This document shows, piece after piece, positions 25,302 to 33,982 of a DNA stretch of 64,000 bases. A program made the translations under genes and the position numbers. Below the pieces are notes generated by a model. The model searched no databases and had not been told where the DNA came from. It saw only the letters and a program-made list of their open reading frames with translations. The DNA lies in contig NZ_AP028664.1 in the NCBI RefSeq assembly GCF_041154455.1, forward strand, positions 4,279,001-4,343,000. Direction: 5' to 3'. Numbering within the stretch: position 1 is the first letter of the stretch; each line of letters opens with the position of its first letter. The DNA comes from Variovorax sp. V213. GTDB taxonomy: Bacteria; Pseudomonadota; Gammaproteobacteria; Burkholderiales; Burkholderiaceae_C.

Positions 25302-26362
25302 TTGGCAAGCTCCTCGCAGGCGCGGACGACGGCCTCGACCGCTTCGGTCTTCTGCATGGTTTTGGCCTTGGTGGCCCGTTCGATCAGCGCGGTGCGCTCG
25401 GTTTTCTGTAGCAAGTCAGCCAGCAATTCAGGTGTGAGGTCGGTCTGCTGCACCAGCCAGCCGCCGCCCGCGTCGACGAGGAAGCGCGCATTGGTGGTCT
25501 GGTGGTCGTCGACCGCCGAGGGAAAAGGCACGAACAGCGCTGCTGCGCCGACGGCCGCGATTTCTGTGACGGTGCTGGCCCCGGCGCGCGCGACGATGAT
25601 GTCGGCGTCGGCGTAGGCCTGCGCGGTGTCTTCGATGAACGGCGTGAGCTCGCCTTCGACACCGGCCGCCGCATAGTTGGCGCGCAGCTCTTCGATCTGC
25701 TTGGCGCCGCTCTGGTGCAGCACCCGCGGACGCATGCCCGGCTCGATGCGCGCGAGCGCCTGCGGCACCACGGTGTTGAGGCCGCGTGCGCCGAGGCTGC
25801 CGCCTACCACCAGCAACTTGAGCGGCCCGGTGCGGCCCGCGAAGCGCACGGCCGGATCGGGTTGCGAGGTAAACGCCGCGCGCAACGGATTGCCCACCCA
25901 CTGCGCCTTCTTCAGCACGTTGGGGAAGGCCGTGAACACGCGATCGGCCACGCCCGCCAGCACCTTGTTGGCAAGCCCGGCCACCGAGTTCTGTTCGTGC
26001 AGCACCAGCGGCTTGTTGAGCAGCACGCTCATCATTCCGCCCGGAAAGGTGATGTAGCCGCCGAGGCCCACCACCACGTCGGGCCTGACGCGGCGGACCA
26101 CGCCCATGCTCTGCCAGAAGGCGCGCAAAAGCCGCAGCGGCAGCAGGAACAGCGTGAGCGGACCCTTGCCGCGCACGCCGCCGAACTGGACCGGCTCGAA
26201 CGCGAATCCGCGCGGCGGCACCAGCTTTTCTTCCATGCTGCCGGGTGCGCCCAGCCAATGCACGCGCCAGCCGCGGTCGCGCAGCGCCTCGGCGACCGCG
26301 AGCCCCGGAAAGATGTGGCCGCCCGTGCCGCCGGCCATGACGAGTGCGGTGCGCCCGGTCAT
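25298..26362 (-). CDS. murG: UDP-GlcNAc:lipid I N-acetylglucosaminyltransferase MurG
   Basis: Membrane-associated GT28 glycosyltransferase that converts lipid I to lipid II on the cytoplasmic face. The 354 residues include the N-terminal GGTGGHIFPGLAVAE, the GGYITFPG motif, LHEQNSVAGLANK, a GGSLGARGLN hinge, and the donor site with ARAGASTVTEIAAVG and PFPSAVDDHQTTNA. The ATG at 26362 overlaps the ftsW stop (ATGA). A much longer open frame upstream in the same phase is the shadow of ftsW and is ignored. Confidence 0.97.
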   Translation of the reverse strand: MTGRTALVMAGGTGGHIFPGLAVAEALRDRGWRVHWLGAPGSMEEKLVPPRGFAFEPVQFGGVRGKGPLTLFLLPLRLLRAFWQSMGVVRRVRPDVVVGLGGYITFPGGMMSVLLNKPLVLHEQNSVAGLANKVLAGVADRVFTAFPNVLKKAQWVGNPLRAAFTSQPDPAVRFAGRTGPLKLLVVGGSLGARGLNTVVPQALARIEPGMRPRVLHQSGAKQIEELRANYAAAGVEGELTPFIEDTAQAYADADIIVARAGASTVTEIAAVGAAALFVPFPSAVDDHQTTNARFLVDAGGGWLVQQTDLTPELLADLLQKTERTALIERATKAKTMQKTEAVEAVVRACEELAK

Positions 26363-27657
26363 ACGCGGCCTCCCCGCATGAGCACTCTGTTCTCGTAGTC
26401 GATACGCAGCACCACGGCCAGTGCCACCAGGTTCATCAGGATGGCCGAGCCACCGAAGCTCATCAGCGGCAAAGTCAGGCCCTTGGTCGGCAGCGCGCCA
26501 AGGTTCACGCCCATGTTGATGAAGGCCTGGAAGCCGATCCACACGCCCACGCCCTGGGCGACGAGGCCCGAGAACACGCGGTCCAGCGCAATCGCCTGGC
26601 GGCCGATGTGCATGATGCGGCGGGTCAGCCAGAGGAACATGCCGATGATCAGCAGCACGCCGACGAGGCCGAACTCTTCGCCGATCACGGCCAGCAGGAA
26701 GTCGGTATGCGCCTCGGGCAGCCAGTGCAGTTTCTCGACGCTGCCGCCCAGGCCCACGCCAAAGATCTCGCCGCGGCCGATGGCGATCAGCGAGTGCGAA
26801 AGCTGGTAACCCTTGCCTAGCGCATGCTCCTCGCTCCACGGATCGAGATACGCAAAGATGCGCTCGCGCCGCCATGGGCTGGTTGCGACGATGGTGCCGA
26901 ACGCTACCACCACCAGCGCCGCAATCACGAAGAACATGCGCGCGTTCACGCCGCCCAGGAACAGGATGCCCATGGCGATCACGGCAATCACCATGAAGGC
27001 GCCCATGTCGGGCTCTGCCATCACCAGCATGCCCACCACCACCACCGCGATGCCCATCGGCAGCACGGCGCGGAAGAAGCGCTCCTTGATCTCCATCTTG
27101 CGCACCATGTAGCTGGCGGCGTAGAGCACCATCGCGAGCTTGGCCAGCTCCGACGGCTGGAAGCGCATGAAGCCCAGCGGCAGCCAGCGCCGCGCGCCGT
27201 TCACGTTGATGCCGACGTGCGGAATGAGCACCGCCACCAGCAGCAGCAGCGAGGCGACGAAGAGCCAGGGCGCGGCGCGCTCCCATGTCTTCATCGGAAT
27301 CTGGAAGGCCAGCAGCGCCGCGATGAACGCGAACACCACCGAGGCCGCATGCCGGGTGAGGAAGAACGAGGCGCTGTAGCCGGCACGCGCGAAGCGCGGG
27401 TTGTCGGGCAGCGCGATCGAGGCCGAATACACCATCACCAGGCCCCAGGTGAGCAGCGCGACGGTGACCCATACCAGCGCCTGGTCGAAGCCGAGCACGC
27501 GCATCGGCGCGGCCTTGGTCTGCGTGATGCCGGCGCCGCCCAACCGCACCGGCAGGTGCACGGGCAGCGAATCGATGCCGCTGCGCGCGCGCCTGAACCA
27601 GCCGCCGAAGCGGCTGGTCTTTGCGTTGGGCGTGGCGCCGGCGGCTGCGGTGTTCAA
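26359..27657 (-). CDS. ftsW: Divisome peptidoglycan glycosyltransferase FtsW
   Basis: SEDS protein that polymerises septal glycan with FtsI. The 432 residues have a cytoplasmic N-terminal extension of about 70 residues, rich in Arg, then about ten membrane segments. Motifs include GARRWLPLGFMRFQPSELAK, AEPDMGAF, the AYLDPW loop, LPEAHTDFLLAVIGEEFG and GGSAILMNLVALAVVLRI. The stop overlaps murG and the start overlaps murD, four bases each. It is the second SEDS protein in the window; RodA at 3479-4633 serves elongation. Confidence 0.96.
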   Translation of the reverse strand: MNTAAAGATPNAKTSRFGGWFRRARSGIDSLPVHLPVRLGGAGITQTKAAPMRVLGFDQALVWVTVALLTWGLVMVYSASIALPDNPRFARAGYSASFFLTRHAASVVFAFIAALLAFQIPMKTWERAAPWLFVASLLLLVAVLIPHVGINVNGARRWLPLGFMRFQPSELAKLAMVLYAASYMVRKMEIKERFFRAVLPMGIAVVVVGMLVMAEPDMGAFMVIAVIAMGILFLGGVNARMFFVIAALVVVAFGTIVATSPWRRERIFAYLDPWSEEHALGKGYQLSHSLIAIGRGEIFGVGLGGSVEKLHWLPEAHTDFLLAVIGEEFGLVGVLLIIGMFLWLTRRIMHIGRQAIALDRVFSGLVAQGVGVWIGFQAFINMGVNLGALPTKGLTLPLMSFGGSAILMNLVALAVVLRIDYENRVLMRGGRV

Positions 27658-29774
27658 ACCGGGTCTCCCGAAGAAAAGTCGGCATCGTTGGAGGAGGCCG
27701 CTTCGCGCGGCTCATCCGCAAGGGCTTGCACGGCCTCGCGGAACACGGCCGCGCGATGTTCGTAGTCCTTGAACATGTCGAAGCTCGCACAGGCCGGTGA
27801 CAGCAGCACGGCATCGCCCGGGTTGGCGCGCGCGGCGGCCAGCTTGACGGCTTCCTCCATGGAGCCGGCATGCATCAGCGAGACGCCGGTGGCGCCCAGC
27901 GCATGCTCGATCAGCGGTGCGTCGCGGCCAATGAGCACCACGGCGCGCGCGTACCGGCGCACGGGCTCGGCGAGCGGCTCGAAGTCCTGTCCCTTGCCTT
28001 CGCCGCCGAGGATGACGACCACGCGGCGGTCTTCGCCGAGGCCGCTCAATGCGGCAACCGTGGCGCCCACGTTGGTGCCCTTGCTGTCGTCGAAGTATTC
28101 GACATCGTCCACCAGCGCGATCGGCTCGACGCGATGCGGCTCGCCGCGGTATTCGCGCAGGCCGTAGAGCATGGGGCCGAGCGGGCAATCGGCGGCGCTG
28201 GCCAGCGCCAGCGCCGCCAATGCATTCATGGCGTTGTGGCGTCCGCGGATGCGCAGCGCGTCGGCAGGCAACAGGCGCTGCAAGAAGATCTCCTCTTCGA
28301 CGACGGCGCCGCGCTTGCGCTTCTGCGTCTCGTCGGCTTCCAGCGCGCGCACCAGCCAGGCCATGCCGTTGACGCGCTCGATGCCGTAGTCGCCGGGACG
28401 CAGCGGCATCGCGCTGCCGAAGGTGATGTGGGTACGGACCTGCGGGCGCTGCAGCTTCACCTTGATGGGCGCAGGCAACATCGCCATCACGCCCGGATCG
28501 TCGCGGTTGAGCACCATGAGCCCCTTGGAGCCGAAGATGCGCGCCTTGGCCGATGCATACGACGCCATGTCGCCATGCCAGTCGAGATGGTCCTGCGTGA
28601 GGTTGAGCACCGTCGCGGCAGTCGGCTCGAAGCCCTGCACGCCGTCGAGCTGGAAGCTAGAGAGTTCGAGCACCCAGACATCGGGCAGCGTCTGGGCGTC
28701 GATGTGCGCGGCCAGCGTGTCGAGCAGCGTGGGGCCGATGTTGCCCGCCACGGCCACGCTCTTGCCCGCGCGCTCGACCAGCTGGCCGGTCAGCGCTGTG
28801 ACGGTGGTCTTGCCGTTGGTGCCCGTGACGGCGAGCACCGCGGGGGTGTAGCCTTTCGGTGCCGGCGGTTCCTCGATCGGCACCAGCGGGAGCTGGGGCG
28901 TGGGCTCTTCCTCGACGGCCGCGGAGGCCGGGTTGGAGGCAGAGAGCTCGGCAATCCTGGCGACGAACTCGGCCGCTTCCCTGGCCGCGGTAGGAACGTA
29001 AGGCTTGCCGGTGCTCGGCAGCCGCGAAACGGTGGTGGGCGCAGGCACCGCGGCTTCCGGGTTTTCTGGCGTCTCTGCCGACGGTGCGGCCGGCGCTTCT
29101 TCCGCAGGCTGCGCCACCGGAACGCTCAGCGAAGGGTCGCGCGGCACGGCTTCCGCCATGGCGGGAGGCGCGGGTTCGGCGTCGGCCGGTTCGACCGTTG
29201 GCGGGGCCTCGACTGATTCGAGTGTTTCGGTCGCCGAGGCAGGCTCGACGGCTTCAGTCGATTCAGGTGCCTGGGTCGGCTTGGCTTCTTCGGCCCGTTC
29301 AGGTTCGACCGGCGCGGCTTCCGCGGCTGCGACGTCCAGGTCCAACGCGGCCTGCGCCTCGGGCTCGACGGCTTCCGCAGCGGGCACGGCTTCAGCCTCG
29401 GGCTCCGCTTTCTGCACCGGCACCTCGACGGTCTGCAAGTCCTGCAGCGCACGCGCGAAGAGATCCAGCTCGCCGCCGACCGCGAGACCCACGGCCCGTG
29501 CCGCATCGACCACCGGCGCGATGGTCGCGGGCGACAGGCCCGGCGAGCGGTACACCGCACGGATCGGCGTGCCTTCGATCAGCGCGGCCGAGAACGCACC
29601 GCCGATGAAGGCGACCTCGGGCAGCTCGGCCCGCAGCGTGGCAAGTGCTGGGGGCGCCTCGCGCGTGTCGGCCACGGTCACCTGCGCGCCGTGGCGGGCG
29701 CACCAGCGCGCCATCGCCAGCCCGGACGCACCGAGGCCGAGGACGAGGACGGGGAGGTCTTTCAGATGCCGCAT
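27654..29774 (-). CDS. murD: UDP-N-acetylmuramoyl-L-alanine--D-glutamate ligase with large insert
   Basis: Adds D-Glu to UDP-MurNAc-L-Ala. All Mur ligase parts are visible: the N-terminal LVLGLGASGLAMARW, the ATP loop AVTGTNGKTTVTAL near residues 315-328, NLTQDHLDWH, GRHNAMNALAALA and the C-terminal DDSKGTNVGAT. At 706 residues it is far longer than typical MurD (about 440-500). The extra length is one block at about residues 113-307 (28854-29438), between the UDP-binding and ATP-binding domains. The block is almost wholly Ala, Pro, Glu, Val and Thr and is likely disordered. The reading frame stays open throughout, so the insert appears to be translated. The stop overlaps ftsW. Confidence 0.95.
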   Translation of the reverse strand: MRHLKDLPVLVLGLGASGLAMARWCARHGAQVTVADTREAPPALATLRAELPEVAFIGGAFSAALIEGTPIRAVYRSPGLSPATIAPVVDAARAVGLAVGGELDLFARALQDLQTVEVPVQKAEPEAEAVPAAEAVEPEAQAALDLDVAAAEAAPVEPERAEEAKPTQAPESTEAVEPASATETLESVEAPPTVEPADAEPAPPAMAEAVPRDPSLSVPVAQPAEEAPAAPSAETPENPEAAVPAPTTVSRLPSTGKPYVPTAAREAAEFVARIAELSASNPASAAVEEEPTPQLPLVPIEEPPAPKGYTPAVLAVTGTNGKTTVTALTGQLVERAGKSVAVAGNIGPTLLDTLAAHIDAQTLPDVWVLELSSFQLDGVQGFEPTAATVLNLTQDHLDWHGDMASYASAKARIFGSKGLMVLNRDDPGVMAMLPAPIKVKLQRPQVRTHITFGSAMPLRPGDYGIERVNGMAWLVRALEADETQKRKRGAVVEEEIFLQRLLPADALRIRGRHNAMNALAALALASAADCPLGPMLYGLREYRGEPHRVEPIALVDDVEYFDDSKGTNVGATVAALSGLGEDRRVVVILGGEGKGQDFEPLAEPVRRYARAVVLIGRDAPLIEHALGATGVSLMHAGSMEEAVKLAAARANPGDAVLLSPACASFDMFKDYEHRAAVFREAVQALADEPREAASSNDADFSSGDPV

Positions 29775-29781
29775 GTGCCTG

Positions 29782-30960
29782 TTACCGCAGCTTCAGCGTT
29801 GAAAGGCCCACGAGGCACAGCAGCATCGTGATGATCCAGAAGCGCACCACGACCTGCGTCTCGCGCCAGCCGCTTTTCTCGAAGTGGTGGTGCAGCGGCG
29901 CCATCTTGAGCACGCGGCGGCCTTCGCCGTAGCGCTTCTTGGTGTACTTGAAGTACATGACCTGGGCCATCACCGAGATCGCCTCGACCACGAAGATGCC
30001 GCCCATGATGAAGAACACGATCTCCTGGCGCACGATGACCGCGATGGTGCCCAGCGCGCCGCCGAGCGCGAGCGCGCCCACGTCGCCCATGAAGACCTGC
30101 GCCGGGTGGGTGTTGAACCAGAGAAAGGCCAGGCCCGCGCCGGCCATGGCCGAGCAGAACACCAGCAGTTCGCCCGAGCCCGGGATGTTGGGAAACAGCA
30201 GGTACTTGGAATACACCGCGCTGCCCGTGACGTAGGCGAACACGCCCAGCGCCGAGCCCACCATCACCACCGGCATGATCGCCAGCCCGTCGAGGCCGTC
30301 GGTCAGGTTGACCGCGTTGCTCGCGCCCACGATCACCAGGTAGGTCAGGATCACGAAGCCGATGCCGCCGAGCGGGTAGCTCACCTCTTTGAAGAAGGGC
30401 ACCAGCAGGTTGATCTTGGGCGGAAAGTCGAGATCGAAGCCCGACTGCACCCAGGCGAAGAACAGCTGCAGCACGCGCCAGTTCGAGCTTTCCGAGATGC
30501 TGAAGAGCAGGTAGAAGCCCGCGATCAGGCCGACCACCGACTGCCAGAAATACTTCTCGCGCGAGCGCATGCCTTCCGGATCCTTGCGCACCACCTTGCG
30601 CCAGTCGTCGACCCAGCCGATGGCGCCGAAGCCCAGCGTCACCCACAGCACGATCCAGACGAAGCGGTTCGAAGCGTCGAACCACAACACGGTGGCAAAG
30701 GCGATGGCAAACAGCACCAGCACGCCGCCCATGGTGGGCGTACCGCTCTTGGTCAGGTGCGTTTCCATGCCGTAGCCGCGCACCGGCTGGCCGATCTTGA
30801 GCGCGGCAAGGCGGCGGATCACGTAGGGACCGGCCACGAGGCCGACCACCAGCGCGGTCAGCGCCGCCATCAACGCACGGAACGTGAGGTACTGGAAAAC
30901 GCGCAAGAACCCGAATTCGGGCGAGAGTGTTTGCAGCCATTGGGCCAGGCTCATCAGCAT
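29782..30960 (-). CDS. mraY: Phospho-N-acetylmuramoyl-pentapeptide-transferase MraY
   Basis: Polytopic inner membrane enzyme that links phospho-MurNAc-pentapeptide to undecaprenyl phosphate, forming lipid I. The 392 residues contain about ten membrane helices and the family signatures TPTMGG near 75, the Asp-rich motif NLTDGLDGLA near 220, the FMGDVGALALGGALG loop and the MAPLHHHFEKSGW loop near 350. It starts 15 bases after murF and ends seven bases before murD. Confidence 0.97.
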   Translation of the reverse strand: MLMSLAQWLQTLSPEFGFLRVFQYLTFRALMAALTALVVGLVAGPYVIRRLAALKIGQPVRGYGMETHLTKSGTPTMGGVLVLFAIAFATVLWFDASNRFVWIVLWVTLGFGAIGWVDDWRKVVRKDPEGMRSREKYFWQSVVGLIAGFYLLFSISESSNWRVLQLFFAWVQSGFDLDFPPKINLLVPFFKEVSYPLGGIGFVILTYLVIVGASNAVNLTDGLDGLAIMPVVMVGSALGVFAYVTGSAVYSKYLLFPNIPGSGELLVFCSAMAGAGLAFLWFNTHPAQVFMGDVGALALGGALGTIAVIVRQEIVFFIMGGIFVVEAISVMAQVMYFKYTKKRYGEGRRVLKMAPLHHHFEKSGWRETQVVVRFWIITMLLCLVGLSTLKLR

Positions 30961-30975
30961 GTTGTCTTGCGCGGC

Positions 30976-32430
30976 TCATGCATCATGACCGGCCTCCTTT
31001 TGTTGTTGTGATTGCTCGATGGCTTGCACCACCCGCTCCATCTTCATGAAGCGCGATCCCTTGACGAGCACGCTGGCAACCTGCGGCAGCCGCGCCAGCA
31101 CCGCGGCGTTGAGCGCATCCACATTGTCGAAATGGCGGCCGCTGACGCCGCCGTTAATGCCGCCGTGATTGCCGCCATTGAAAGCGGCCACGCCGTGCGC
31201 GGTTTCGGCACCCAGGCCGTACAGGGTCTCGACGCCGCGCTGGCGCGCCCAGTCGCCGACCTCGGCATGGAATTCGGGTCCGCGATTGCCGACTTCGCCC
31301 ATGTCGCCGAGCACCAGCAGGCGCGGGCCCGGCAGGGCCGCGAGCACGTCGATGGCCGCGCGCACGGAGTCGGGGTTGGCGTTGTAGCTGTCGTCCACCA
31401 GAGTGAGCGCATGTCCGCCCGGCAGCACGACCTCGCTCGCCTTGGAGCGGCCCTTCACCGGCTCGAAGGCCGTGAGGCCCGCGCCGATGGTTTCGAGCGA
31501 CACGCCCGCCGCGAGCGCGCAGGCGGTGGCCGCCAGCGCATTGACGACGTTGTGCCGGCCCGCGATGTGCAGTCGCGCATCGATGTCGCCCAGCGGCGTG
31601 CGGATGCGGACCTGCCAGGCGCCCTGCTGCCATTCGGCCCGGGCCAGCGAAATGTCGGCATCTTCCTGCTCGCCGAAAGTCATGCAGCGGCGCATGGCGC
31701 CGGAATGCGCCATGTCGCTCCACAGCGAAGTAAAGAGGTCGTCGTGCGGGAACACCGCGGTGCCGTCTTCGGGCAGCGAGGCGAACACCGCGCCGTTCTC
31801 GCGCGCCACCGCCTCGACGGTGTCCATGAACTCCAGGTGCTCGCGCTGCGCGTTGTTGACCAGCGCGATGGTCGGGCATGCGATGGCCGCCAGCCGGGCA
31901 ATCTCTCCGGGGTGGTTCATGCCCAGCTCGACCACCGCATGCTGGTGCTTCGCGCGCAGGCGCAGCAAAGTGAGCGGAACGCCGATTTCGTTGTTGAAGT
32001 TGCCGGCCGTCGCCAGCGCGCGGTCGGCCCGGAACGCGACCAGGATGGCCGCGATCATCTGCGTGACCGTGGTCTTGCCGTTGCTGCCCGTCACGGCGAT
32101 CAGCGGCAGATCGAACTGCGCGCGCCAGCCCGCGGCCAGCGCGCCGAGCGCGGCCAGCGAGTCGGGCACCTCGAGCCCCGCGAGGCCCGCGGCCTGCAAG
32201 CCGTGATGTGCAATGGCCGCAACGGCGCCGCGCGCCTTGGCATCGGCGAGAAATTCGTTGGCGTCGAATCGTTCGCCCTTGAGCGCCACGAACAGGTCGC
32301 CATTGGCGAGCGTGCGCGTGTCGGTGTGAACGCGGGTGATGAGCGTGGTCGGCTCGCCCACCAGGCGCGCACCGGGAATCCATTGCTGCACCTGGGCCAG
32401 CGTGAGCATGAGTGGCGTCGATGGGTTCAT
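30976..32430 (-). CDS. murF: UDP-MurNAc-tripeptide--D-alanyl-D-alanine ligase
   Basis: Adds D-Ala-D-Ala to complete the pentapeptide precursor. The 484 residues have the N-terminal substrate domain with HTDTRTLANGDLFVALKGERFD, the ATP loop AVTGSNGKTTVTQM near 112, a VVELGMNHPGEIARLA stretch, GRHNVVNALAA and VDDSYNANPDSVRAAID. The ATG at 32430 overlaps the murE stop in an ATGA; a second Met seven codons on is possible. The C terminus is rich in Gln. Confidence 0.96.
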   Translation of the reverse strand: MNPSTPLMLTLAQVQQWIPGARLVGEPTTLITRVHTDTRTLANGDLFVALKGERFDANEFLADAKARGAVAAIAHHGLQAAGLAGLEVPDSLAALGALAAGWRAQFDLPLIAVTGSNGKTTVTQMIAAILVAFRADRALATAGNFNNEIGVPLTLLRLRAKHQHAVVELGMNHPGEIARLAAIACPTIALVNNAQREHLEFMDTVEAVARENGAVFASLPEDGTAVFPHDDLFTSLWSDMAHSGAMRRCMTFGEQEDADISLARAEWQQGAWQVRIRTPLGDIDARLHIAGRHNVVNALAATACALAAGVSLETIGAGLTAFEPVKGRSKASEVVLPGGHALTLVDDSYNANPDSVRAAIDVLAALPGPRLLVLGDMGEVGNRGPEFHAEVGDWARQRGVETLYGLGAETAHGVAAFNGGNHGGINGGVSGRHFDNVDALNAAVLARLPQVASVLVKGSRFMKMERVVQAIEQSQQQKEAGHDA

Positions 32431-33980
32431 GCCACACCTCGCTTCGCGAGCGCTTCGAGCGCATGGGTACGGTCGGAGAACGGGATGCGCTGGCCGGCAA
32501 TTTCCTGCCAGGCTTCATGGCCCTTGCCGGCAATGAGAACCACGTCTTCGGGCGCGGCCTGCGCAATGGCGTCGGCAATGGCCGCGGCGCGGTCGGGCTG
32601 CACCTGGGCGGCTTCGGGGCGCGAGAGGCCGAGCAGCACCTGACTGATGATCGCGTCGGGGTTTTCGCTGCGCGGGTTGTCGCTGGTCACGATCACGCGA
32701 TCGGCCTGGCGCTCGGCCACCGCAGCCATCATCGGGCGCTTGATCGGATCGCGGTCGCCGCCGCAGCCGAACAGGCACCAGAGCGCGCCGCCGCGCTGCC
32801 GCGCAAGCGGGCGCAGGCCGGCCAATGCCTTGTCGAGCGCGTCGGGCGTGTGGGCGTAGTCGACCACCGGCAGCGGCGCATTGGCAGCGGCGCTCACGCG
32901 CTCCATGCGGCCGGGCACGCTGGTGAGGTTGGCGCAGGCGGCCGCGGCCTGCGCCAGCGAAAGACCCAGCGCGCGCAGCGTGCCGAGCACGCCCAGCAGG
33001 TTGGCCACGTTGTACTGGCCGATCAATCCGGTCGAGATGCGCTGCACGGACGTGGTGCCGTGTTCGGCCACGGAGAACTGCAGCCCCTGCGGGTCGTAGC
33101 CGATGTCGCGCGCCATCAGCCGCGCCGGGCTGCCGGCGGCCGAGACGGTCCAGACGTCGAGGGCGCCGATGCCGGCTTCGACCAGGTTGGCGCACAGGCT
33201 GGCTCCGTGCACGTCGTCGATGTTGATCACCGCGGCGCGCAGGCCGGGCCAGCGGAACAGCTCGGCCTTGGCTTGCCAGTAGGCCTCCATGCTGCCGTGG
33301 TAGTCGAGATGGTCCTGCGTGAAATTGGTGAACACCGCCACCGCGATGCGTGCGCCGTCGAGCCGGCGTTCGGCAATGCCGATCGACGAGGCCTCGATGG
33401 CGCAGGCGCCGAATCCGCGCTCCACGAGGGTGCGCAACTCGCGCTGCATCATCACCGGGTCGGGCGTGGTGAGGCCGGTGTACGTCAGCTTTGGCGGCAC
33501 GCCGATGCCCAGCGTGCCCATGACCGCGCAGGGCGACGGCACGCCGCGTTCGGTGGAGCCGTCGAGCTGCAGTGGGCGAACGCCGCCGGGCACGGCCAGC
33601 GTGGAAAGCGATTCGGCGAGCCACCAGGCGGTGGAGGTCTTGCCGTTGGTGCCGGTCACGGCCAGCAGCTCGAGTGCGGTCGAGGGGTCGTCGTAGAAGG
33701 CCGAGGCGATCGGACCGGTCGCTGCCTTGAGACCGGGGTAGCTGGCAATGCGGTCGTCGCCCTGGAATTCGAAAGCCTCGACGCCGTCATGCTCTACCAG
33801 GCAGGCCGTGGCGCCCTGCGCAAGCGCCGCCGCAACGTGCTTGCGTCCGTCGGTCGCGGCACCGGGCCAGGCGATGAAGCCGTCGCCCGCGCCCACCGGC
33901 CGGCTGTCCGCATGCAACGCACCCTGCACGCGCTCCTTGAGCCAGTGCGCGGCGAGTTGGGGGGAAGTGAGTGTCAGCAT
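32427..33980 (-). CDS. murE: UDP-MurNAc-L-alanyl-D-glutamate--2,6-diaminopimelate ligase
   Basis: Adds the third stem residue. The 517 residues show the ATP loop TGTNGKTSTAWWL near 113, NFTQDHLDYHGSMEAYW, and VDYAHTPDALDKAL. The DNPRSENP motif near 435 is the known signature for meso-diaminopimelate rather than lysine. dapF, which makes meso-DAP, is also in this window (48971-49855). The ATG at 33980 is two bases from the ftsI stop; the longer open frame upstream is a shadow of ftsI. Confidence 0.96.
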   Translation of the reverse strand: MLTLTSPQLAAHWLKERVQGALHADSRPVGAGDGFIAWPGAATDGRKHVAAALAQGATACLVEHDGVEAFEFQGDDRIASYPGLKAATGPIASAFYDDPSTALELLAVTGTNGKTSTAWWLAESLSTLAVPGGVRPLQLDGSTERGVPSPCAVMGTLGIGVPPKLTYTGLTTPDPVMMQRELRTLVERGFGACAIEASSIGIAERRLDGARIAVAVFTNFTQDHLDYHGSMEAYWQAKAELFRWPGLRAAVINIDDVHGASLCANLVEAGIGALDVWTVSAAGSPARLMARDIGYDPQGLQFSVAEHGTTSVQRISTGLIGQYNVANLLGVLGTLRALGLSLAQAAAACANLTSVPGRMERVSAAANAPLPVVDYAHTPDALDKALAGLRPLARQRGGALWCLFGCGGDRDPIKRPMMAAVAERQADRVIVTSDNPRSENPDAIISQVLLGLSRPEAAQVQPDRAAAIADAIAQAAPEDVVLIAGKGHEAWQEIAGQRIPFSDRTHALEALAKRGVA

Positions 33981-33982
33981 GC

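Noticed and set aside
23856..25616. A 586-codon plus-strand open frame opposite murC
   Set aside because: It is His/Arg/Asp-rich antisense to a well-conserved Mur ligase, with no domains.
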